Part shown: positions 15,594 through 21,787 of the stretch, in pieces
Layout of the letters: the number at the start of each line of letters is the position of its first letter
Position numbering within the stretch: position 1 is the stretch's first letter
NCBI GenBank assembly: GCA_910587325.1
Contig: CAJUKB010000019.1
Location: 1-27,631, forward strand
Direction: 5' to 3'
Origin: an uncultured Bacilli bacterium
GTDB taxonomy: Bacteria > Bacillota_I > Bacilli_A > RF39 > UBA660
DNA length: 27,631 bases
Made by a program: the position numbers and the translations under genes
Notes under the pieces: model-generated
What the model was told of the DNA's origin: nothing
Databases searched by the model: none
The model's input: only the letters and a program-made list of their open reading frames with translations

Positions 15594-15697
15594 TTTATCA
15601 CTCACCTTTATTTTTATTATGAACACAAATTTCTACATTATTCATGAATATTTTAAATAAAGAAAAATAGAATTAATTAGAAAAGGAAAGTGGTTAA

Positions 15698-16762
15698 GTG
15701 AAAAAAATAGGTATTTTATCAATACTACTCTTGTTATTAACCTGTGGTTGTGGCAAAGTAGATGTAGGAAAAGTAAAAAATGACTTTGAAGACAAAGTAA
15801 ACAAATCAAAATCGTACTTGTTATCAGGAACAATGGAAATTATGAACAACGATGATACATTTGTTTATACTGTAGAAGCATCTTTCTTAAAAGATGATTA
15901 TTACAAAGTAAGATTAGTGAATCAAACCAATAATCATGAACAAGTGATATTAAAAAATACGGATGGCGTATATGTAGTAACACCAAGTCTTAACAAATCA
16001 TTTAAATTCCAAAGCGAATGGCCAAGTAATTCCAGTCAGTCTTATTTATTAACACCATTATTAAATGATGTAAAAAATGATGCCGAAACAACTTTAGAAG
16101 AAACGGATAATAACTATGTATTAAAATCAAAAGTAAATTATCCAAATAACACAGAATTGGTGTATGAAAAAATTTATTTTGACAAAAACATGAACTTAGA
16201 ACGTGTAGAAGTATGTAATAACGACGATACAGTAAAAATTAAAGTAAACGTTAAATCTTTAGATTTAAAAGCAGGACTTGATAAAGATGACTTTGTGTTA
16301 GAAGATTTAATTAGTAAAGATTGTTGTAGTACGAATACTTGTGAAGAAGGAAACAATACTTGTGAAAATAAAGAGACTACAAAACCGGATAAGAAAACAG
16401 GTGCAATAGAAGATATTATTTATCCACTCTATATTCCAAGTGAAACATATCTTACTAGCAAAGAAGTGATGGATACCGATACAGGAGACAGAGTCATATT
16501 AACTTATAGCGGAGGTAAAAACTTTGTTCTTGTAGAAGAAGCAGCATCAGCTAGTCAAGAATTTGAAATCATTCCAGTGTATGGAGATCCATTACTTTTA
16601 AATGACTCAGTAGCAGCATTACAAGCAAATTCTATTCATTGGACTAGCAATAATATGGAATACTATCTAACAGGAAATGACTTATCAGACCAAGAATTGC
16701 TTTCTATTGCAACCTCGCTTACAAATGCGGATGTAGTGACAAGTAAACAAGTAGAGAAATAG
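15698..16762 (+). CDS. Lipoprotein, LolA/GerS-like with a DUF4367-like end
   Basis: Exported lipoprotein of 354 residues. It starts with GTG at 15698, seven bases after AAAGGAAAG. Residues 1-18 are a lipoprotein signal (ILLLLLTCGC); Cys18, after Gly, is the best lipid-attachment site, with Cys16 as alternative. Residues about 35-200 alternate beta strands as in LolA-like lipoproteins of Firmicutes such as GerS (YLLSGTMEIMNND, YKVRLVNQTNNHEQVILKN, ERVEVCNNDDTVKIKV). A Cys-rich linker (DCCSTNTCEEGNNTCENK) leads to a second domain (VILTYSGGKNFVLVEEA, MEYYLTGNDLSDQELLSIA) that resembles DUF4367. The Cys-rich linker is unusual. The gene has its own terminator. A role in lipid or cell-envelope handling is inferred from the fold only. 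Confidence 0.75.
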   Translation: MKKIGILSILLLLLTCGCGKVDVGKVKNDFEDKVNKSKSYLLSGTMEIMNNDDTFVYTVEASFLKDDYYKVRLVNQTNNHEQVILKNTDGVYVVTPSLNKSFKFQSEWPSNSSQSYLLTPLLNDVKNDAETTLEETDNNYVLKSKVNYPNNTELVYEKIYFDKNMNLERVEVCNNDDTVKIKVNVKSLDLKAGLDKDDFVLEDLISKDCCSTNTCEEGNNTCENKETTKPDKKTGAIEDIIYPLYIPSETYLTSKEVMDTDTGDRVILTYSGGKNFVLVEEAASASQEFEIIPVYGDPLLLNDSVAALQANSIHWTSNNMEYYLTGNDLSDQELLSIATSLTNADVVTSKQVEK

Positions 16763-16782
16763 TTGGATGCTATTTCTTTTTT
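16756..16782 (+). terminator. Terminator of the lipoprotein gene
   Basis: GAAATAG (16756-16762) pairs with CTATTTC (16770-16776), followed by six T. The stem begins inside the last codons of the gene. Confidence 0.85.
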
Positions 16783-16807
16783 GGTTATTTTCATCTATTA
16801 AAAAGTG

Positions 16808-16816
16808 TGCTATACT
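16808..16816 (+). promoter_or_regulatory. Extended -10 promoter of the DUF308 gene
   Basis: TGCTATACT is a TGn extended -10, 22 bases upstream of the ATG at 16839. Confidence 0.6.
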
Positions 16817-16838
16817 AAAATCAACAAAAGGTGATAAA

Positions 16839-17402
16839 ATGAAAAAATTAGAACAAGGTTTTCAAAAAATAATTTTTATGGAAATAGTGTACGCAGTTGT
16901 TTTTGCTATTATTGGACTAATCATAGCACTCAATAGTGAAATGACCAATAAAGTAGTAGGACTACTTATGGGAACGTTTTTATTAGTATTAGGAATATTA
17001 AATTTTTTTTCCTTTATTGACAAAAATAAAATCAAACTTTTCTCTTACAATTTTATATTTGGTATCTTAAACATTATCCTAGGAATGTTTGTGATGTTTA
17101 ATCCTTTATCCATTGTAAATTTTTTAAATATTACACTTGGAATTTGGTTTATCATAGAAAGTGTTAACAAAATTGTCTATTTTATTTACCTTAAAAAAGT
17201 AGGAGAAGAAAGTAGTAAAGTTGTTTTGGTATCTAGTATTCTCTTTCTACTATTAGGAATTCTAATTATCATAAATCCCTTTAGAAGTATTGTAATTACT
17301 AGAACAGTAGGAATATTTATTATTCTATGTAACATTTTAAATCTAAATGATTTGGTTTTACTAAGAAAAAGAAGCAAAAACTTTTTAAAACTCTTTAAGT
17401 AA
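16839..17402 (+). CDS. DUF308 (HdeD-like) membrane protein
   Basis: Integral membrane protein of 187 residues. The ATG at 16839 follows AAAGGTGAT at ideal spacing; the longer reading from 16767 crosses the promoter and terminator. Six hydrophobic segments come in three pairs (FMEIVYAVVFAIIGLIIAL, VGLLMGTFLLVLGILNFF, LFSYNFIFGILNIILGMFV, SIVNFLNITLGIWFIIES, LVSSILFLLLGILIIINP, RTVGIFIILCNILNLNDL), which is the HdeD/DUF308 layout of repeated two-helix units with internal Gly. The tail is basic (LRKRSKNFLKLFK). HdeD is acid-resistance linked in enterobacteria; that role cannot be carried over here. The gene is monocistronic between its own promoter and terminator. Confidence 0.88.
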   Translation: MKKLEQGFQKIIFMEIVYAVVFAIIGLIIALNSEMTNKVVGLLMGTFLLVLGILNFFSFIDKNKIKLFSYNFIFGILNIILGMFVMFNPLSIVNFLNITLGIWFIIESVNKIVYFIYLKKVGEESSKVVLVSSILFLLLGILIIINPFRSIVITRTVGIFIILCNILNLNDLVLLRKRSKNFLKLFK

Positions 17403-17427
17403 AGTAGGGCACTAAACCCTATTTTTT
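17402..17427 (+). terminator. Terminator of the DUF308 gene
   Basis: AAGTAGGG (17402-17409) pairs with CCCTATTT (17417-17424) around CACTAAA, then more T. Confidence 0.8.
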
Positions 17428-17429
17428 AT

Positions 17430-17458
17430 TTGCTATTTTGTAGTTGATTGGTTATACT
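17430..17458 (+). promoter_or_regulatory. Promoter of the enolase gene
   Basis: -35 TTGCTA (17430-17435), 17-base spacer, -10 TATACT (17453-17458). The ATG is at 17484. Confidence 0.55.
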
Positions 17459-17483
17459 ATATATAGAATAAGAAGGTGCGGGT

Positions 17484-18725
17484 ATGGCAAAGATTAAAGA
17501 CATCTATGCAAGAGAAATACTTGATTCTAGAGGGAATCCTACAATTGAAGTAGAAATGACTCTAGATAATCATATCAGTGTCACCGCATCTGTACCAAGT
17601 GGGGCCTCTACTGGAAGTAGGGAAGCCTTAGAATTAAGAGACCATGATACTACAAGATTTCATGGCAAAGGGGTACTCGCAGCGATTATTAATGTTAATC
17701 AAATTATCAAACCTAAAATTGTAGGTATGGAACTTGACCAAACGAAAATTGACCATTTATTAATTGAATTAGATGGAACGCCTAATAAAAGTAGATTAGG
17801 TGCCAATGCCATTCTAGGGGTGTCTTTAGCTACCGTAAAAGCACTTGCTAAAACAAATGGTAAAGAACTATATGAATACCTCTCAGGTGGTAAAGTATCT
17901 TTGCCTATTCCTTTTATCAACATTATTAATGGGGGAGTACATGCAAGCAACAATTTAGATATTCAAGAGTTTATGATTGTACCAATGCAAAAAGGATTTA
18001 AAGGAAAATTACGTTGTGCTTCCGAAATTTTTATGACATTAAAAAACATTTTAAAGAAAGAGAATTTGAGTACAGCTGTTGGTGATGAAGGTGGATTTGC
18101 TCCGGATTTTCAGTATAATAGCATAGCACTAGATTACATTATGGCTGCCATTCGAGAAAGCGGTTATATGCCTGGAAAAGACGTGTATATTGCTCTAGAT
18201 GTTGCTGCAAGTGAAATCTACAACAAAGAAACCAAACTATATCGTTTAGACGGCAAAAATATCACCAAAGAAGAATTAACAAAGTATTATCTTGCCCTAG
18301 TCAAAAGATACCCGATTATTAGTATTGAAGACCCTTACTTTGAAGATGACTTTGATAGTTTAGCGAAATTAACAAAATTGATTGGAAAAAAAGTAATGCT
18401 TGTGGGAGATGATTATTTCGTTACCAACGCCAAGTACTTAAATTACGCAATTGAAAACAAAAGTGGAAACGCTATTCTTTTAAAAGCTAATCAAGTAGGA
18501 ACAATATCTGAAATGGCAAAAACTATTGCAATAGCAAAAAAGAACGATTATAAAACGATAATCTCCCATAGAAGTGGCGAAACATTAGATATATTTATTG
18601 CAGATTTTGCAGTAGGATTAAATTTACATTTTATTAAAAGTGGTTCTATGTCAAGAGGAGAGCGAATTGCCAAGTATAATCGCTTGTTAAAAATAGAAGA
18701 AGATATAAAAAGAAAGAAAATGTAA
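17484..18725 (+). CDS. eno: Enolase, divergent form
   Basis: Phosphopyruvate hydratase: converts 2-phosphoglycerate to phosphoenolpyruvate in glycolysis. It has 413 residues against about 430 in typical enolases. The catalytic parts are intact: SGASTG loop, NNLDIQEFMIVP, Glu202 (VGDEGGFAP), ALDVAASE, SIEDPYFEDD, VGDDYFVTN, Lys334 (LLKANQVGT), HRSGET with His362, and Lys385 (FIKSGSMSRGERIAKYN). Several usually fixed spots differ, such as HASNNLDIQEF for HADNNVDIQEF, IEDPYFEDD for IEDGLAEDD and LKANQVGT for IKVNQIGT, and the region is not a glycolytic operon. It could be the only enolase of a fast-evolving lineage, or a second copy. The ATG follows AAGAAGGTG. Enzyme identity is secure; the symbol assumes it is the main copy. 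Confidence 0.93.
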   Translation: MAKIKDIYAREILDSRGNPTIEVEMTLDNHISVTASVPSGASTGSREALELRDHDTTRFHGKGVLAAIINVNQIIKPKIVGMELDQTKIDHLLIELDGTPNKSRLGANAILGVSLATVKALAKTNGKELYEYLSGGKVSLPIPFINIINGGVHASNNLDIQEFMIVPMQKGFKGKLRCASEIFMTLKNILKKENLSTAVGDEGGFAPDFQYNSIALDYIMAAIRESGYMPGKDVYIALDVAASEIYNKETKLYRLDGKNITKEELTKYYLALVKRYPIISIEDPYFEDDFDSLAKLTKLIGKKVMLVGDDYFVTNAKYLNYAIENKSGNAILLKANQVGTISEMAKTIAIAKKNDYKTIISHRSGETLDIFIADFAVGLNLHFIKSGSMSRGERIAKYNRLLKIEEDIKRKKM

Positions 18726-18743
18726 CAAAGCGTTACTTTTTTT
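18722..18743 (+). terminator. Terminator of the enolase gene
   Basis: GTAAC (18722-18726) pairs with GTTAC (18732-18736), followed by seven T. Short stem but well placed right at the stop codon. Confidence 0.65.
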
Positions 18744-18828
18744 ATCTTATAGGAAAGTTCAACAAAAGACTTGAATTGCGAACCTATGTATGATATATTG
18801 AGATTGCAGTAAAACAACAGGAGGCTAA

Positions 18829-19954
18829 ATGTATAAAGCTTATAAATTCAGGATGTATCCAGCAAAAAGTCAACAAAATACTAATATCAAAAACATTTGG
18901 TTGTGCTAGATTTATTTATAATTACTTTTTAGATACATGTAAAAAAGAAAAATATACGAATGCTTTTGAGATGTGTAAAGAATTAAAAGAAATGTATAAC
19001 GAATATCCGTTTTTAAAGACCTGCGACAGTTATAGTTTAAGATGTGCCATATTTAACCTAGAAGATGCATATCAAGACTTTTTTGATAAAAGAAGTAACT
19101 ATCACGTATTTAAAAATAAATATATTCGCCAAAGTTATCGAACAAATTGTATAAGAAGTAGTTATAAGGGAAAAGAATATGCAAATATAAAACTAGATTT
19201 AAAAAATCAAGAAATAAAACTACCCAAACTAGGTAGTGTAAAAAGTAAGAGGATATAGAAACTTAGAAGAAATAGACAAAAAAATAATCAATGCTACTAT
19301 AGCAAAAGAAACAACAGGAAAATATTATGTAAGTGTTGTAGTAGAAGAAGTAAATAAGAAAGTACCAAAAGTAACACCTACAAGTATCGTAGGAATAGAT
19401 TTAGGAATAAAAGCATTAGTAGTAACATCAAACGGTGAAGAATATGAAAATCCAAAAGTATTATCAAAAAATGAAAAAAGAATAAAAAGACTACAAAGTA
19501 TTAGCGAGATGTGAAAAAGGAAGTAAAAATAGAGAAAAAGTAAAGATACGAATAGCAAGAGTCTATAGCAAAGTCAAAAATACAAGAAAACATACAATAA
19601 TAGAAATAGGAAATAAAATAGTAAAAGAAAACGACATCATAGTAAGTGAGAAGTTACAAGTCAAAGAAATGACTCAAAACCACAATGTAGCAAAATCCAT
19701 ATTAGATGCTAGCTTTACGTCGTTATGTACATATTTAAAATGGAAAAGTGAATGTATAGGAAAGTATTATTATCAAGTAGATACTTACTATCCAAGTAGT
19801 AAAACATGTAACCATTGTGATAGTATTAGTAAAATAACAAATGATTTAAGTGTAAGAAAGTGGATATGTCCAAGTTGTGGTTAGAGATAGAAATGCAAGT
19901 ATAAATAACATGTATGATGGACTAAAAAAGTATTATAAAGGAAAATTAAGTTAA
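18829..19954 (+). pseudogene. tnpB: TnpB RNA-guided nuclease, four frame breaks
   Basis: Relic of a TnpB, the RNA-guided nuclease related to Cas12. The start MYKAYKFRMYP (ATG 18829, after AGGAGG) is followed by breaks at an extra A in the run 18875-18878, an extra A in 19240-19244, a change near 19497-19501, and another near 19876-19881. Joining the frames gives a full-length protein: TFGCARFIYNYFLD, VGIDLGIKALVV (first RuvC Asp, 19398), IIVSEKLQVKEM (Glu, 19648), zinc-finger CNHC ... CPSC, and VRDRNASIN (last Asp, 19886), to the stop at 19952. Every RuvC residue survives at DNA level. Because two breaks are single added A in A-runs, sequencing error is possible, but the other two are not of that type. 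Confidence 0.92.
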
Positions 19955-20085
19955 AAAAGTAAGTAAAAAAAAATAAAAACAAAAGATACGGTGGCGACCA
20001 TCGGAATTTAAGCCTGTGGAGAATAAAGAGTACTTTATCTGTGAAGCAGGAAACTTGGAAGGCGACAACCAAGGGGAATAAAATT
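19955..20085 (+). ncRNA. Putative omega/reRNA scaffold at the right end of the tnpB element
   Basis: In this family the guide RNA scaffold covers the 3' part of tnpB and the right end, and the guide lies just past the element. Here the segment after the tnpB stop is the only part of the element with mixed base composition. It contains GGTGGCGACCATCGG (from about 19991), TCTGTGAAGCAGGAAACTTGG (20038 onward) and the stem CTTGG / CCAAG. Its content fits a scaffold. The guide boundary, near 20071-20090, cannot be set without relatives. Confidence 0.5.
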
Positions 20086-20172
20086 TGTGTTACTTATTTT
20101 ATTCTTTTGTTCTGGAAAAGTTTAGTATTTATAAAAATTTAAATATCACGACTTAATAATAGGGTATTGTGT

Positions 20173-20178
20173 TATAAT
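20173..20178 (+). promoter_or_regulatory. -10 element upstream of the 201-residue gene
   Basis: TATAAT at 20173-20178, about 68 bases upstream of the ATG at 20246. A perfect TTGACA at 20201-20206 lies downstream of it but has no good -10 before the ribosome binding site. Confidence 0.45.
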
Positions 20179-20245
20179 AACTAAAAATATTTTGATTTAA
20201 TTGACATTCTTTCTATTAAATAACCATAAAAAGTAGGTGAAAATT

Positions 20246-20848
20246 ATGTACATTGATTTTATAGAGAAAATAGAAGAAAAATGTGAAATTAATTTAGATT
20301 GGTTTTATCATTCTGCTTATTATAAAAAAGTAGATTATAAAAACATTTTAGAAGACGGAATAATGTGTAATTATTTGTTAAATAGAACTTGGAGTGGTAA
20401 ATATAATGGTCCTTTTTATATAAGTTTATCTAAAATTACAATCCCCGATAATATCACGTTTCTTAATTATGCTTGCAGTAATAACCCTTCATTTATTTTA
20501 GAAGGAATTCAGCCTATTAAATGTGAAAGAAATATAGAATATGAAAAATACATTAATACAAGAGATAAAAGGAGAATGGGTAATTTTGAGGGGGAATATC
20601 AATATTATTATTTGATAAAAAGAAATTATATTATAGGAATACTTTTTAATTTATATCAATATGTTTATAATTTTCAAAATGCTAAACATAAGCAGATTAT
20701 TTATATAGAAAAAATTTTAGATTTAATATCCTTATTAGAAGAATTTGATATGGATATTCCTGTGTATGATTATTCAAGAAGAGATAAAGTACTTGTTCAT
20801 AAGATTGATAAAGAAAAATTAAAATATTATTCAAGAGAATTTTTATGA
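20246..20848 (+). CDS. Unknown protein, possible ADP-ribosyltransferase-like fold
   Basis: The product has 200 residues, no signal or membrane segment, and is rich in Tyr, Ile and Lys. I chose the ATG at 20246 because GTAGGTGAAA lies just upstream. I do not recognise the family. The N-terminal half reads WFYHSAYY (His22), then YKNILEDGIM (residues 31-40), NGPFYISLSK (54-63) and SFILEGIQPI. An early His, a following NIL.DGI helix and a Y-x-S strand echo the H-Y-E layout of some ADP-ribosyltransferase folds such as DarT-like or PARP-like proteins. That is a weak pattern match and I cannot confirm it. The C-terminal half is helical. It is isolated between the tnpB relic and the double-glycine peptide gene. 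Confidence 0.7.
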   Translation: MYIDFIEKIEEKCEINLDWFYHSAYYKKVDYKNILEDGIMCNYLLNRTWSGKYNGPFYISLSKITIPDNITFLNYACSNNPSFILEGIQPIKCERNIEYEKYINTRDKRRMGNFEGEYQYYYLIKRNYIIGILFNLYQYVYNFQNAKHKQIIYIEKILDLISLLEEFDMDIPVYDYSRRDKVLVHKIDKEKLKYYSREFL

Positions 20849-20996
20849 TAATGTTACTTTAATTTTAAATATTAAGTTGTAAAAATAACTTTTGATAAAA
20901 TAAGTGGATAATATTTGAAAAAAGAAAAAATTAACCTCCAAAAAAAGGAAATGTCAAATTTACGGTGTATATATAAGAATGAAGGGAGGTTTTGTC
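20849..20996. other. Leader region of the double-glycine peptide gene
   Basis: No gene. It holds AACCTCC at 20933-20939, which is complementary to the ribosome binding site GGAGGTT at 20985-20991, and a TATATA at about 20968-20973 that may be a -10 for the peptide gene. If transcription starts upstream of 20933 the pairing could hide the ribosome binding site. Confidence 0.45.
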
Positions 20997-21113
20997 ATGA
21001 AAGTGTTAACAAATGCAGAAATGTGTCAAATTAATGGCGGGTGCTATATTATGGTAAAAGGTATCTATACATTTATAAAAACATTCTTGCGTAGTTTAAA
21101 ATACCATTATTAA
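20997..21113 (+). CDS. Small double-glycine leader peptide, bacteriocin or signal-like
   Basis: This 38-codon gene reads MKVLTNAEMCQINGG as leader and then a 23-residue core beginning CYIMVKGIYTF and ending RSLKYHY. The leader has the features of double-glycine leaders of class II bacteriocins and ComC/BlpC-like signals: Leu4, Glu8, Met9, Ile12 and Gly14-Gly15, cut by a PCAT-type ABC transporter. The core is basic, aromatic and hydrophobic, with one Cys just after the cut site. The ribosome binding site AGGGAGGT, six bases before the ATG, is the strongest in the window, which favours a real gene. No PCAT transporter, immunity protein or receptor kinase is visible, though the next gene encodes a thioredoxin-like protein. 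Function is inferred from the leader. Confidence 0.72.
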   Translation: MKVLTNAEMCQINGGCYIMVKGIYTFIKTFLRSLKYHY

Positions 21114-21136
21114 TATTTGTTTTTCATTTACATTTT

Positions 21137-21145
21137 TGCTATAAT
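21137..21145 (+). promoter_or_regulatory. Extended -10 promoter of the thioredoxin-like gene
   Basis: TGCTATAAT is a TGn extended -10 with perfect TATAAT at 21140-21145, 18 bases upstream of the ATG at 21164. It allows transcription apart from the peptide gene. Confidence 0.65.
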
Positions 21146-21163
21146 ACTTAACAGGTGATACAC

Positions 21164-21673
21164 ATGAAAAAAAATAAAACGCAAAAATATGTAACAGAAG
21201 AGCAAATGGAAATTAAAAAATTCATTTTTGTTTTACTTGGTTTGTTGATACTTTTAGTAGGAGTTTATTTCTTTACTAGGGCTTTTGTTACCAAAGATTT
21301 ACATAAAAGTACAAATGACGTAGAATATACGGAAGGAAAAGTAAGTTATGATGTTGTCGTTGCAGGAACAATGCTCAATCGTCCTGAAAGTGAATATTAT
21401 GTTTATGCTTTTTCAAATGAAAATACGAAGGCAATTTATTATAATACTTTAGTAAGCAAATATAGTACAAATGAAAAGGCTTTACAAGTGTATTATCTAG
21501 ATATTGACAACGCTTTAAATAAAGACTATGTTGATAAAGAGAATACTAGTCAATCTTTCACTACTATCGACGATTTAAAATTAGGAGATGTAACGCTTAT
21601 AAAAGTAAAAGATGGTAAAGTAACAAAATACATTACAAATGAAGAAGAAATCAAAAAAGAATTTGGTATTTAA
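21164..21673 (+). CDS. Membrane-anchored thioredoxin-like protein lacking CxxC
   Basis: This 169-residue protein starts with a basic, helical cytosolic segment, has one membrane helix at about residues 19-40 (KKFIFVLLGLLILLVGVYFF) and an outside domain of about 125 residues. That domain follows a thioredoxin-like order: EYYVYAFSNENTKAIYYNTL where the active-site loop should be, LQVYYLDIDNALNKDYV, then DLKLGDVTLIKVKDGKVTKYI before a final helix. The CxxC pair is missing and no Cys is present anywhere. Bacteriocin accessory proteins such as PedC are small thioredoxin-like proteins, so the position next to a double-glycine peptide is suggestive, but the link is inference. The ATG follows ACAGGTGAT. 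Confidence 0.7.
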   Translation: MKKNKTQKYVTEEQMEIKKFIFVLLGLLILLVGVYFFTRAFVTKDLHKSTNDVEYTEGKVSYDVVVAGTMLNRPESEYYVYAFSNENTKAIYYNTLVSKYSTNEKALQVYYLDIDNALNKDYVDKENTSQSFTTIDDLKLGDVTLIKVKDGKVTKYITNEEEIKKEFGI

Positions 21674-21702
21674 GTAAGTCTAGCAATAGATTTACTTTTT
21701 TT
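21672..21702 (+). terminator. Terminator of the thioredoxin-like gene
   Basis: AAGTAAGTCTA (21672-21682) pairs with TAGATTTACTT (21687-21697), with one G-T pair and loop GCAA, followed by T-run. Confidence 0.88.
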
Positions 21703-21787
21703 GTCAAATTTTTTAGAAAAAAAGTGTCCATTTTATTTAATCTTATAGAAAAATATGCTACTATTATTTATAGTAGAGGGTGATAAG

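Larger units (their letters stand above)
18751..20085 (+). mobile_element. Decayed IS605/IS1341-type element carrying tnpB only
   Basis: The core is a degraded tnpB with no tnpA. On the left, before the gene, is an imperfect hairpin (GTTCAA / TTGAAT region, 18757-18776) nested in ATAGG ... CCTAT, as in the left ends of this family. On the right, after the gene, a structured segment at 19985-20085 contains the family's typical GTGAAGCAGGAA string and a stem CTTGG / CCAAG at about 20052-20071. Ends are approximate since no target duplication is made. Mobility would have needed a TnpA from elsewhere; the only one in the window (3568-4007) is also broken. Confidence 0.85.

Noticed and set aside
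18971..19884. Two separate small genes in the tnpB region
   Set aside because: They are fragments of one frameshifted tnpB whose pieces join end to end.
20201..20206. Perfect TTGACA as promoter of the 201-residue gene
   Set aside because: The matching -10 position falls at CATAAA right before the ribosome binding site, so a transcript from it would lack that site.
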